Positions 25,201-34,032 of a stretch of DNA of 64,000 bases are shown in pieces. Below the pieces are notes generated by a model. The model was not told the DNA's origin. It searched no databases and saw only the letters and a list, made by a program, of their open reading frames with translations. Location: contig JBNKMS010000031.1 of the NCBI GenBank assembly GCA_050293315.1, positions 124,001 to 188,000 of the forward strand. The letters run 5' to 3'. The number at the start of each line of letters is the position of its first letter. Positions within the stretch are counted from its first letter, which is position 1. A program made the position numbers and the translations under genes. This DNA is from CBFDBF01 sp050293315 (GTDB lineage: Bacteria; Pseudomonadota; Gammaproteobacteria; Chromatiales; Chromatiaceae).

Positions 25201-25714
25201 GGCAGGATTTAAAGAGGAAAACGGAACGCATTTCTTGTCAGCCCTAAGTTCTAAAATCAACCACCCTTAACCCTCCTCCGACGCAGCCGAGTACCGGAAC
25301 CGCAACAGGATCAGGCCCGTAGGGGCGCCACAGGGAAGTGGCGCCTCCAGCGCGGGCAAGGGATTGCCCGTCGATGGAGCCCCTGGGGCGGTGAGGAACG
25401 GAGGGGACCGCGAAGCGGCAAGTCGTGGAGTGTCTTTTTCTTTCGCCTATTTCTTTTGGACAAGCAAAAGAAATAGGCTTGTAGCCCCTGCTGGGAGAGT
25501 AAAAAGAGCTCTGTGGGATGAGGGCTACGAAACTGTTTACCGGATATGCAAGAGACATCATAGCCATGCGGCGCAATGCCCGTTGGTTATTGCGCCCTAC
25601 GGGATCTAAGGCAAGAAAAAGCCTTTAGTCTAGATAGGCTGCGAAACTTATTACCGGATATAAACAAGACATCATAATCATGCGGCGCAATGCCAGTTGG
25701 TTATTGCGCCCTAC
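25177..25714 (-). repeat. Composite repeat with REP-like hairpins, right of array A
   Basis: It starts at the GGGGTCAGTGTAAAAAC junction and contains an inverted relative of the 22383 element up to the REP-like hairpin at 25565-25600, then a second short copy with the hairpin at 25679-25714. TATCCGGTAATAAGTTTCGCAGCC (read on the minus strand) is shared by the copies. No transposase-like frame is present; the 110-codon frame at 25244-25576 looks like repeat translation. Confidence 0.65.
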
Positions 25715-25725
25715 AGGCTAAGTCG

Positions 25726-26796
25726 CTAAGGACTCTCCTTAATATATACATCCCGCTTCGGATAGGGGATCTCAATACCATCCTCGGCGAATCGTTTGTA
25801 GACTGCGGTGTTGAGGATATCCAATACCCGTCCCCTGTTTGCCGGTTGATCAATCCAGCAGAGCAGTTCTATGTCGAGGCCGGATTCACCAAAGGTGCGA
25901 AAGCGGACCCGTGGTTCAGGCTGTTTGCTGACAGACTCCTCGTTGCTGGCGACCTCCATCAGGATAGCGCGTACCTGGTCTATATCTGAACCATATGCCA
26001 CATTTACCTTTACCCGGATCCGGTGTTTAGGGTAGGGGCCGCCACTCTCGTTAATGATCTTGCTGTTGCCCATGATCGAGTTGGGGATGGTGATCTCGAT
26101 ATCATCCAGGGTAAGCAGGCGTGTACTGCGAATACCTATATGGGTTATACGTCCGCGTTCACCGCTGTCGAGCACTACAAAATCACCGATCTTATAGGGC
26201 GAGTCGGCCATTATGAATACGCCCGAGAAGAGGTTGGCCAGGGTGTCTCTAGCCGCGAAGCCGATGGCGATACCGGCGATACCGGCAGAGGCAAACCACG
26301 CGGTCATGTCCACCTTCCAGATGGAGAGCACCATATATCCGGCAATGGCAATCACCAGCAATAGGACCAGGTTCTCAAACAGCGGAAGGGTCTGGGCGCG
26401 GACCAGGCGGTTGCTGTCATATGAGTAGCTGATGCGGCGCAGTATCAGCCGTGCTATTCGGAGCAGGGCGTAGCTCCAGATTATTATGATGAAGCTCTTT
26501 ACAGTCGCCCACATGGTCCAGGCGGTATCTTTTTGCAGCTCCAGCAGCATCAGTACTATGGAGATACCGGCCAGTAACACGCTATAGAACAGTGGTCTGT
26601 GGATTATCTTGACCAGTTGGTTGTCCAGTCTTCTGGTTTTGGTCTTGGAGACCAATTTTGCCAATAGCTTATATATGATCAGGTCGACAATCTTGGCCAG
26701 CAGCAGGAACACGACTACAACAATCGCGGCCTGGATGTAGTGGTTATCGCTGATAGTTCCCAGGTATGGAAGGTACTTGTTGATGAATTTGTCCAT
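25726..26796 (-). CDS. Small-conductance mechanosensitive channel (MscS family)
   Basis: 356 residues. It releases solutes when the membrane is stretched by osmotic downshock. Membrane helices lie at ~20-42, ~67-88, ~100-118, ~137-158 and the pore helix (~165-195) with AGIAGIAIGFAARDTLANLFSGVFIM, a good match to the Gly/Ala-packed TM3 of MscS. The beta domain follows (IGDFVVLDSGERGRITHIGIRSTRLLTLDDIEITIPNS) and a C-terminal alpha/beta part ends near VYKRFAEDGIEIPYPKRDVYIKE. The HDOD gene ends 4 bp upstream of its start codon, so the two are probably one transcription unit. Confidence 0.94.
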   Translation of the reverse strand: MDKFINKYLPYLGTISDNHYIQAAIVVVVFLLLAKIVDLIIYKLLAKLVSKTKTRRLDNQLVKIIHRPLFYSVLLAGISIVLMLLELQKDTAWTMWATVKSFIIIIWSYALLRIARLILRRISYSYDSNRLVRAQTLPLFENLVLLLVIAIAGYMVLSIWKVDMTAWFASAGIAGIAIGFAARDTLANLFSGVFIMADSPYKIGDFVVLDSGERGRITHIGIRSTRLLTLDDIEITIPNSIMGNSKIINESGGPYPKHRIRVKVNVAYGSDIDQVRAILMEVASNEESVSKQPEPRVRFRTFGESGLDIELLCWIDQPANRGRVLDILNTAVYKRFAEDGIEIPYPKRDVYIKESP

Positions 26797-26799
26797 GGT

Positions 26800-27636
26800 C
26801 TAACTGAGGAACATGTTCTCCACTTCCTGCAGCTCTTCAGCAACACCATCGATATGGACCACCTCTACATCAGGTTCCAGTCCGATCTTGGCGAAGGATG
26901 GGACCTTGTGCCAATCTACCCATGTCGATGGATGTTCTGGTGGCAGGGTCTGGAGTAGGGCGACCAGGACAATGTCCACATAGTCCGCCTCAGGACCGCC
27001 ATCATATTCAAGGTTTTGATAGTTGGTAGGGACCTTGACCATACTCTCCGGGAAGCCCCACTCCTCCATGATCTGATGGCCCATGGTGGGACCAAGGGCG
27101 GTGACCATTTCAGCCAGATGTGTTGCATCCTGGAGAAGTTCAGGATAGCGGTCCGCCATCATCAGGATCGGTAGGTTGCCGATATTGTGCACCAGACCGG
27201 CCAGCATCGCCTGATCGCTATCGAGATGGGCAATGGGATGTGCCAACACGCGCGAGATGGCGGCCACTTGTACCCCCTGTTCCCAGGTGGCTCGCAGTTG
27301 TCTATCTAGGGCATCAGATGTGGCCTGGAATATCTGTTTCATGGCGATACTGATAACCAGGTTGCGTACCAGTTTGTTACCGAGGCGGGTAATGGCCATC
27401 TGGATGCTATCTATCGGTACCCGGCCGCGGTAGAGGGCGCTGTTGGCTACCTGTAATAGACGTGCGGCGAGGGCTGCATCTGTGGCCACGATTGCGGCGA
27501 CCTCGACGGCAGTGCTGTTCTCCTGCTCCATAACATCACGTACACGCAGGGCCACCTCCGGCAGGGTCGGAAGAGTTATGGTGTTATCGTGGATGGCAGC
27601 CTGGAGTTTTTCTTGGAACTCTTCTGTGCTGATCAT
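26800..27636 (-). CDS. HDOD-domain signalling protein
   Basis: 278 residues, nearly all one HDOD domain (~15-215): TLPTLPEVALRVRDVMEQ at the start, ATDAALAARLLQVANSALYRG, and AITRLGNKLVRNLVISIAM in the middle. HDOD proteins are HD-superfamily relatives without the catalytic HD pair and act in signal relay or cyclic di-GMP-linked regulation. In line with that, the metal-binding pair is not seen (LVHNIGNLPIL replaces LLHDIG). It lies directly upstream of the mechanosensitive channel gene. Its partner is unknown. Confidence 0.9.
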   Translation of the reverse strand: MISTEEFQEKLQAAIHDNTITLPTLPEVALRVRDVMEQENSTAVEVAAIVATDAALAARLLQVANSALYRGRVPIDSIQMAITRLGNKLVRNLVISIAMKQIFQATSDALDRQLRATWEQGVQVAAISRVLAHPIAHLDSDQAMLAGLVHNIGNLPILMMADRYPELLQDATHLAEMVTALGPTMGHQIMEEWGFPESMVKVPTNYQNLEYDGGPEADYVDIVLVALLQTLPPEHPSTWVDWHKVPSFAKIGLEPDVEVVHIDGVAEELQEVENMFLS

Positions 27637-27693
27637 AATATTCTCGTTTAATTGCCTTGCATGAAGTCTGGCAGATTAGCGGGAAAATGGAAC

Positions 27694-28728
27694 CTACTCC
27701 GACTCAAATGTGTAAGGTAGAGTCAAAAAACTGAGCTGTTGGTCTGGATTGTTATGTAGACATAGGTCACCTGACGCATATGCGCTATCGGTTGCTGTTA
27801 CCAGCATCTCATAGCCACCATCCGGAGATGGCCGGGCATCCACCACCTTGCCGATGCCCTGACCAGAGCCGTCCTCATGCGGAGAAAGCAGCTCATCACC
27901 GGGGGATGGGCGCTCATCAGTGGTTACATGGGCACGATACATACGCCGTTTCAACTGGCCAAGATATTTCATCCTGGCCACCACCTCCTGGCCGACATAA
28001 CACCCCTTGGTGAAACTGATTCCATCCACTAACTGCAAATTTACCACCTGCGGGATAAAGGCCTCGCTGGTGTTGTTGTAGACCGTCGCAATCCCGGCCC
28101 GTATATCGAGCAGCGGCCATAGGTCAGGACCTGCCACCACCGCCTCAGTGTTTAGCTGCTGCCAGAGTTGTGCTATCTGCTCCACCGGTCCGACCAGTTC
28201 AAACCTGGGGCGGTCGGCAGGCAGTCGCAGTAGGGTCAGTCCACCGGCGTGGCATACAGTGTCGATATCTTCAGGCGGCAATCCAAAGTGAGGCTTCAGT
28301 AGATTGCTACTACACTCTCCAGAGAGGCCGATGCGTACCAACTGGTCAGAGATATCCGTCAGCTCCACCTTGGAGGTCAGGATAAACATGGAGAGTCGTT
28401 TTAGGGAGGCCTCCATTAGCTCCTTTGGGAACTGCAGGATAAAGTCACCATCCCGCATAAAGATACGAAAGATAGCCAGCATTCGACCTTGCGCGGTGCA
28501 CCAACAGCTTATCTGACTACGCTGTTGGTTAATGGTTTGGATGTCGTTACTGAACATCGACTGGATAAAGTCAGCCGCATCCTCACCGCTGACACGTATC
28601 AGCCCCAAAGAGGAGAGCTCACTAAGGGCGCACTGAGGGAATAGATCCGCATCAGCAAATTTCACTATATCCTTTTCACTAATAGATGCTGACCAGGACT
28701 CCAGAAGCCCTCTCCATTGTTGATTCAT
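27694..28728 (-). CDS. ygfZ: YgfZ/GcvT-like folate-binding protein for iron-sulfur enzymes
   Basis: ~344 residues. YgfZ helps maintain certain iron-sulfur enzymes through a tetrahydrofolate-linked step. The hallmark motif appears as FTKGCYVGQEVVARMKY (K-G-C-Y-x-G-Q-E) with the conserved cysteine. The N-terminal LSSLGLIRVSGEDAADFIQSMFSNDI is the GcvT-like fold start. The ATG at 28728 has GGAG upstream; the in-frame TTG at 28743 overlaps that site. It is divergent from the RNB nuclease gene with ~70 bp between. Confidence 0.92.
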   Translation of the reverse strand: MNQQWRGLLESWSASISEKDIVKFADADLFPQCALSELSSLGLIRVSGEDAADFIQSMFSNDIQTINQQRSQISCWCTAQGRMLAIFRIFMRDGDFILQFPKELMEASLKRLSMFILTSKVELTDISDQLVRIGLSGECSSNLLKPHFGLPPEDIDTVCHAGGLTLLRLPADRPRFELVGPVEQIAQLWQQLNTEAVVAGPDLWPLLDIRAGIATVYNNTSEAFIPQVVNLQLVDGISFTKGCYVGQEVVARMKYLGQLKRRMYRAHVTTDERPSPGDELLSPHEDGSGQGIGKVVDARPSPDGGYEMLVTATDSAYASGDLCLHNNPDQQLSFLTLPYTFESE

Positions 28729-28800
28729 ACTACAGCTCTCCAATTATTGTTAGATAGAAGGTATCATACCGGCTCTTACACACGCTACTGAATCCATCTG

Positions 28801-30618
28801 ATGCAACCAACAACAGGCAGCCTGGTGCTGTACAAAATACATCCTGCCCGGGTCATTTCCATCGGCGAGAAGATAGAGATAGAGCTTATAGACGGCCAGG
28901 GTAAGCGGGTACGGCCCAAGGATATATCACTACTCCATCCCGGCCCGGTTGCCAGCCTTGCTGAATTGACCCAGCAGCAGGGGGACATAGATGAGGCGCG
29001 AGAGCTGTTGGAGGATGGAGAGACCAATCTGGCAGAGCTTGCCGAGCTGATCTATGGCGAATTCACCCCGGCCAGCGCGTGGGCCACATGGCAGCTGCTG
29101 CATGAGGGGCTCTACTTCAGCGGCACTCTTGAGAGCATCAGGGCGCGTAGCAGCGAGGAGATTGAGAGAGAGATACAGGAGCAGCAGGCCAAGCAGGCGG
29201 CCGAGCGGGAGCAGGAGGAGTCTCTCGCCAGGATCAGGCATGGAGAGATCCTTGAGCAGGATCGCATTAGGCTGCAGGAGGTGGAGCGTCTCGCCTTTGG
29301 ACAGGGCAAGCAAAGTACTATTATGCGGGCCCTTGGCCATCAGGAGAAGCCTGAGAATGCCCATCGCCTGCTGCTATCCACCGGTTACTGGCCGCCCGGT
29401 TTCAATCCATATCCACAAAGACTTGCGGTGCCACAGGAGGACCCGGCAATCGTGGTTCCTGAGCTGCCGGATGAGGAGCGGCTGGATCTGACCCATCTAC
29501 CGGCCTACGCCATCGACGATGAGCTTACTGCAGATCCTGATGATGCCTTGAGCCTGGATGGTGACCGCCTCTGGGTGCATGTTGCGGATGTGGCGGCACT
29601 GGTAGCGCCGGACTCTGAGCTGGACCTGGAGGCGCGGGCCCGAGGATCTAACCTCTACCTGCCTGAGAGGACCATCAATATGCTGCCTCAGGCCATTACC
29701 GATACACTGGGGTTGGGGCTGCAGGAGGTATCCCCTGCGCTTTCGATCGGTTTCTGTTTGAGTGCGGAGGGGGAGCCGGTAGATATCAGGATCACCCCAA
29801 GCTGGATCAAGGCTACCAGGGAGCACTATGGTGGGATAGAGGAGAGGTTAGAACAGGAGCCGTTCGCCACCATATTGCAGTGGACCAGGCGTAACCAGCA
29901 GCGACGCGAAGCGGCCGGGGCGACCGGGATCGATCTGCCGGAGGTGAACGTTAGGGTCATAGATGGCAGGGTGGTGATCACCCCCTTGCAAAGGTCCGCC
30001 AGCCGTCAGATGGTGGCTACGGCGATGATAATGGCGGGCGAGGCGACCGCGCGCTACGCCCTGGAACACAATATCCCTATTCCATTCGCCGTCCAGCCCG
30101 CGCCGGACGAGAAGCTGCAGCCGGAGGGAATGGCGGCGATGTACGCCTGTCGTCGGCAGTTCAAACCGAGTCAATCCACTACCCAGGAGTCGCCCCACTC
30201 AGGCCTGGGCCTGGACGTCTACAGCCGCTCTACCAGCCCCCTGCGGCGCTATCTTGATCTGGTAAACCAGCAACAGATACGGGCGCATCTGCGAGGCGAA
30301 GAGGGGCTCTCTATCGAGGCGGTAGCAGAGCGTATTGTGATGGCGGAGAGTGCCTCCCGTACAGTGCGGCGTGCAGAGAGGATGTCCAACAACCATTGGA
30401 AGATGGTCTATCTGCAGCAGAATCCCAAGTGGCAGGGGGAGGGTGTGGTGGTGTCAATGGTGGAGCGGCGGGCCACTGTCATCATCCCGGAGCTGGCGCT
30501 GGAGGCAAAGATAAGGTTGGAGCAGGAGGTGGAGCTGGATAGCGTGCTCCAGGTTGCCATAAGAGAGGTTGACCTGCCCGATCTTACAGCGTGGTTCAGG
30601 GTGGTTGCCGGCGTGTAA
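28801..30618 (+). CDS. RNB-domain exoribonuclease (RNase II family)
   Basis: 605 residues. It degrades RNA 3' to 5' hydrolytically. An N-terminal OB-like region (1-~200), then the catalytic RNB domain with HLPAYAIDDELTADPDDALSLDGDRLWVHVADVAALV holding the metal-binding aspartates, PERTINMLPQAIT, and a C-terminal S1-like segment (~525-600). Order and length fit a short RNase II/R relative found in cyanobacteria and proteobacteria, rather than canonical E. coli rnb, so I give no symbol. The catalytic Asp set (DDELTADPDDA) is complete. It stands alone. Confidence 0.88.
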   Translation: MQPTTGSLVLYKIHPARVISIGEKIEIELIDGQGKRVRPKDISLLHPGPVASLAELTQQQGDIDEARELLEDGETNLAELAELIYGEFTPASAWATWQLLHEGLYFSGTLESIRARSSEEIEREIQEQQAKQAAEREQEESLARIRHGEILEQDRIRLQEVERLAFGQGKQSTIMRALGHQEKPENAHRLLLSTGYWPPGFNPYPQRLAVPQEDPAIVVPELPDEERLDLTHLPAYAIDDELTADPDDALSLDGDRLWVHVADVAALVAPDSELDLEARARGSNLYLPERTINMLPQAITDTLGLGLQEVSPALSIGFCLSAEGEPVDIRITPSWIKATREHYGGIEERLEQEPFATILQWTRRNQQRREAAGATGIDLPEVNVRVIDGRVVITPLQRSASRQMVATAMIMAGEATARYALEHNIPIPFAVQPAPDEKLQPEGMAAMYACRRQFKPSQSTTQESPHSGLGLDVYSRSTSPLRRYLDLVNQQQIRAHLRGEEGLSIEAVAERIVMAESASRTVRRAERMSNNHWKMVYLQQNPKWQGEGVVVSMVERRATVIIPELALEAKIRLEQEVELDSVLQVAIREVDLPDLTAWFRVVAGV

Positions 30619-30648
30619 CAGTGGCCGGGAAAGGCTACACTAACAAGT

Positions 30649-30858
30649 ATGGGTCAGCCAGCCTCGTATCAGTCCTGTACCATCTGCCGTGTGTTGCGGG
30701 CATTTGCCTTCAGCACGATCGGCGCCGGAGTGGCTGCCTATACGGCCCGCTGGCTCGGCGCGGACTACAATACGATTGTTATCGTTGCATTTTTTGGTGC
30801 GCTGGCGGCGGTGTGGTGGGGCATCATAAAAAAAGATAGAAGGCGCGACTCAGAGTAG
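30649..30858 (+). CDS. Small two-helix membrane protein, hypothetical
   Basis: 69 residues. An N-terminal CTICRVLR stretch with two cysteines is followed by two hydrophobic helices (~17-37 and ~43-60) and a basic tail (KKDRRRDSE). It starts 30 bp after the RNB nuclease stop and ends 9 bp from the convergent AMMECR1-like gene, filling the space neatly. No family is recognised. A short coding sequence in the right place, moderately supported. Confidence 0.55.
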   Translation: MGQPASYQSCTICRVLRAFAFSTIGAGVAAYTARWLGADYNTIVIVAFFGALAAVWWGIIKKDRRRDSE

Positions 30859-30866
30859 ACGGGGCG

Positions 30867-31460
30867 CTACTCATCATCTGCCGAGAATGACTCAGTAGTA
30901 TAGCGATAGATCCTGATCGATGGCGACCAGTAGTCCTCTGGTAGTCCTGCCTTCATCTTCAGGTGGCGTAGAAAAGCGGCAGGATCCGGCAGTGACTCCC
31001 ATACCGACGGCAGGAAGGTGCCACGTCTGCCCGCATCTTCCAGGATAAGACCGTCCACCCCGGGTCGCAGCATATCTATCAACTCTTCTTCTGATGAGAA
31101 TTCAAGCGGCTGGGATGGAGATAGAATCGACAGGTGGATATCCAAACCCTGTAGTTCAGGTTGGGTCATTGGAGAGAAGCGGGGGTCCTGAAAGGCAGCG
31201 GCAAAGGCGTTCTCCGCTACATCTATGATCAGTGGCTGTATGGCCTGCAGATGGCCGATACATCCGCGTAGTCTGCCATTGCGGTTTAGGGTCACGAAGG
31301 TGGCCCTTTTTTGCTGTAGCTCGGTCGGCTGTTCATCCAATACAACAGTCAGTGGTGAGCCGCTCTCCAGACCGTGTTGGATGGAGGCCGCGGCCGTCTG
31401 CAGCAGCTTTTGACGCAGTGTGGCGTTTAGACTGGTATCAGGCAAAGGCGTAGGCCCCAT
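30867..31460 (-). CDS. AmmeMemoRadiSam system protein A (AMMECR1 family)
   Basis: 197 residues, one AMMECR1 domain. The hallmark LRGCIGHLQAIQPL (~82-95) fits the family signature LRGCIG, and later parts PRFSPMTQPELQGLDIHLSILSP and LPEDYW match it. No enzymatic activity is established for the family. The gene overlaps the Memo-like gene by 23 bp and follows it on the same strand; the radical SAM member of the trio is divergent ~100 bp away. It probably acts with them. Confidence 0.93.
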   Translation of the reverse strand: MGPTPLPDTSLNATLRQKLLQTAAASIQHGLESGSPLTVVLDEQPTELQQKRATFVTLNRNGRLRGCIGHLQAIQPLIIDVAENAFAAAFQDPRFSPMTQPELQGLDIHLSILSPSQPLEFSSEEELIDMLRPGVDGLILEDAGRRGTFLPSVWESLPDPAAFLRHLKMKAGLPEDYWSPSIRIYRYTTESFSADDE

Positions 31461-32226
31461 AACCGACTACTCTATCTTTTGGTCCGGCAGTATCTCCAGA
31501 GTTACGTAGATCAAGGGTTGTTGCATGTAGCTGATGTCGTTGTGCCGCCAGCAGTAGTCCGCCGATCGGGATACGGCCACACGCCTGATCATAACCGATC
31601 GCATCGGATCGCAGCAGTTCAATCCCTCTGGTGGTTGCTGCGTCGATCCTGTTGGCCTCCTCGTACTCCAGATAGTGGCTAAGATCAGAGCTGATAACTA
31701 TCAGCGTCTCGCTACCGCCCCATAACCGCTCCAATACCTCATCTACTGCCACCGGATCTATATCTCCAACGATAAGCGGGACAATCTTAAACTTGCCAAG
31801 GCTCTCCTGCAGAAACGGCAGATGTACCTCCATGCTATGCTCTTGAGCAAAGGCGCCGTCCAACAGCCCCACCTGGGGAAGATCCTGTATCTGCTCTATG
31901 GCGGTATGATCTACTTCAAGCTCGCCCAGCGGGGTCTGGAACAGCTCAGCACCGGAGTAGGCTATACCGCTGAAGTGTACCCTGTGAGATGGTGCTAGAA
32001 TGACCACACGGCTGATTGTCTCTGCGCTGGATCTGAGTTGGATATAGGCACTGGCGGCGACCGGCCCGGAGTATATATAGCCGGCATGTGGCGCGATCAG
32101 TGCCTTAGGTGCGTCGACAATACCGGGCTGGGCGGAGGCCAGAAAGGAGCGCAACTGTTCCCTCAGTTCAACAGGGTCTGCCGGATAGAAGCTGCCAGCA
32201 ACTACAGGTGGTTGGACTTTTGGCAT
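31438..32226 (-). CDS. AmmeMemoRadiSam system protein B (Memo family)
   Basis: 262 residues. Family landmarks are AGSFYPADP at the start, APHAGYIYSGPVAASAY with the metal-binding histidine, ILAPSHRVHFSG, QEHSMEVHLPFLQ and VISSDLSHYLEYEEAN. These belong to the Memo/extradiol-dioxygenase-like fold; human Memo binds iron or copper. Substrate unknown. It is first in a two-gene unit with AMMECR1 (23-bp overlap) and divergent from the radical SAM gene. Confidence 0.93.
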   Translation of the reverse strand: MPKVQPPVVAGSFYPADPVELREQLRSFLASAQPGIVDAPKALIAPHAGYIYSGPVAASAYIQLRSSAETISRVVILAPSHRVHFSGIAYSGAELFQTPLGELEVDHTAIEQIQDLPQVGLLDGAFAQEHSMEVHLPFLQESLGKFKIVPLIVGDIDPVAVDEVLERLWGGSETLIVISSDLSHYLEYEEANRIDAATTRGIELLRSDAIGYDQACGRIPIGGLLLAAQRHQLHATTLDLRNSGDTAGPKDRVVGYGAYAFA

Positions 32227-32336
32227 AATATGTACCTCTAATGCTGTCCAGTTAATTCAGTTTTAGCGCAAAGAAGGCTGTAGCGCAAAGCTTTTGCTCC
32301 AGTTACGCTATTATCTGAAGACCAGGGAGAGACAAA

Positions 32337-33419
32337 ATGGCACTGGAAGATACCCAGTTAATCACCAAATACTGGCATGCAGTTGAGGGTGGAAAGGTGC
32401 AGTGTGATATCTGCCCTCACTACTGTCAGTTGCACGAGGGTCAACAGGGGCTCTGTTTTGTCCGTGCCTGCCAGGACGGAAAGATAATCCTCACAACCTA
32501 TGGACGCTCCAGCGGGTTTTGTGTCGATCCCATCGAGAAAAAGCCTCTAAACCACTTTCTGCCAGGGACCGCAGTACTCTCCTTTGGTACTGCCGGCTGT
32601 AACCTTACCTGTAGCTTTTGCCAGAACTGGGATATGAGTAAGTCGCGGGAGATTGATCTATTGGCCGCCCATGCGACCCCGGAGCAGATTGCCAACAAGG
32701 CACAGGAGCTTGGATGTAGCAGTGTCGCCTTTACCTACAATGATCCGGTTGTCTTTCTGGAGTACGCTGATGCTACCGCCCAGGCCTGCCATAAATTGGG
32801 AATCAAGACGGTGGCGGTAACCGCTGGTTATATATCTCACGAAGGGGCGCGGGAACAGCTGTTTGGTTATATAGATGCGGCCAATGTCGATCTTAAATCG
32901 TTCAATGACGATTTCTATCGTCGCAACTGTAGCGGCGATCTACAGACCGTACTGAATACATTGCTCTATCTTAAGAATGAGACCGATGTCTGGTTAGAGC
33001 TGACTACACTATTGATCCCCGGTGAGAATGACTCTGATGCCGAACTAGAGAAGATGACCAGATGGGTAGTTGAAAATCTTGGCCCGGACGTACCGATGCA
33101 CTTCAGCGCCTTTCATCCTGACTGGAAGATGATGGACAAACCGGATACCCCTGCCAGCACCTTGGATCGTGCCAGGAGGATCGCGCTGAGAAGTGGCCTG
33201 CACTACGCCTATAGCGGTAATGTGCGTGATCCAGCAGGTGATAGTACCTGGTGTCACCGCTGCGGTAATTTGTTGATAGAGCGCGACTGGTACCAATTGG
33301 ATAGCTGGAATCTTACGCCAAACGGGGAGTGTAACTCTTGTGGCACCCCCTGTGCCGGGGTGTTTGCGCCTGAGCCGGGAGATTGGGGACGGCGGCGTCT
33401 ACCGGTGCATATGGGGTAA
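32337..33419 (+). CDS. AmmeMemoRadiSam system radical SAM enzyme
   Basis: 360 residues. An N-terminal cysteine cluster (CDICPHYCQLHEGQQGLC) precedes the radical SAM motif CNLTCSFCQNW (C-x3-C-x2-C, around residue 85), then VAVTAGYISHEGA and an ANVDLKSFNDDFYRRNC stretch, like pyruvate formate-lyase activating enzymes. The C-terminus adds more cysteines in two CxxC pairs (WCHRCGN, CNSCGT), which look like a zinc or auxiliary cluster site. It forms the third part of the conserved AMMECR1/Memo/radical SAM trio, whose reaction remains unknown. Confidence 0.93.
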   Translation: MALEDTQLITKYWHAVEGGKVQCDICPHYCQLHEGQQGLCFVRACQDGKIILTTYGRSSGFCVDPIEKKPLNHFLPGTAVLSFGTAGCNLTCSFCQNWDMSKSREIDLLAAHATPEQIANKAQELGCSSVAFTYNDPVVFLEYADATAQACHKLGIKTVAVTAGYISHEGAREQLFGYIDAANVDLKSFNDDFYRRNCSGDLQTVLNTLLYLKNETDVWLELTTLLIPGENDSDAELEKMTRWVVENLGPDVPMHFSAFHPDWKMMDKPDTPASTLDRARRIALRSGLHYAYSGNVRDPAGDSTWCHRCGNLLIERDWYQLDSWNLTPNGECNSCGTPCAGVFAPEPGDWGRRRLPVHMG

Positions 33420-33437
33420 GGGCAGGGGAGAATATAC

Positions 33438-33917
33438 TTATTTAAACCGCTCGTCTGATCTAAATTGCGAGACTGTCTGTCGGGACTGCTTGAACCACCC
33501 TGTACTGACACTCTCCTGGGCATCAAACTCCGGGATATAGGGTTTAATGTCCAGTAGGGGCGTGCCATCCAGTACATCTATATTACGTACGTATAGTTCG
33601 TTTTCTTCAATCCGATCCAGTTGCACAATAGAGATCCCTATCGGATTGGGTCGTTTCGGTGCACGAGTGGCAAATAGCCCGCGCTCTTCTGAATCCATGA
33701 AAGGTAGAACCCGTAGGTTAAAGCTATCGCTGCGATGAAAATGGTATAGCAGAATTATATGCGAGAAGCCGTCCAGATCAGCTAGTCCTTCACGAAATTC
33801 ATCGAGAACTACAACTCTGCCTTCAGCGCCAGCAGCCCCAGTCGGCTGGATCGGCATATCATCCAGCTTCTGAAACTGGCTGTGGATAGTGCCGATTTGG
33901 GTGTAGGTGATATTCAT
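33438..33917 (-). CDS. trmO: TrmO-like tRNA methyltransferase (TsaA/YaeB family)
   Basis: 160 residues from the ATG at 33917 (MNITYTQIGTIHS). The family methylates N6-threonylcarbamoyladenosine at position 37 of certain tRNAs using SAM. The characteristic FATRAPKRPNPIGISIVQLD is present, with LDEFREGLADLDGFSHIILLYHFHRS before it and LDGTPLLDIKPYIPEFD after it. This is the short form lacking the E. coli C-terminal extension. The upstream frame (to 34001) is not conserved-looking and lacks a clear start. Convergent with the radical SAM gene. Confidence 0.88.
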   Translation of the reverse strand: MNITYTQIGTIHSQFQKLDDMPIQPTGAAGAEGRVVVLDEFREGLADLDGFSHIILLYHFHRSDSFNLRVLPFMDSEERGLFATRAPKRPNPIGISIVQLDRIEENELYVRNIDVLDGTPLLDIKPYIPEFDAQESVSTGWFKQSRQTVSQFRSDERFK

Positions 33918-34032
33918 TGTCTGATAATCCGTTGTATGAACGATTATCAGATTATCCAGTTGTACGCATCTCTGTCCATGGCAAATGTCAGTGGTTGCCA
34001 TGTTGAGCTGTTTGTATGTGGTCGGTCCTGTT

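Noticed and set aside
25244..25576. A 110-codon frame on the minus strand (MRRMAMMSLAYPV...)
   Set aside because: It covers the inverted copy of the same repeat, and repeats in intergenic DNA often give such Pro/Arg-rich frames.
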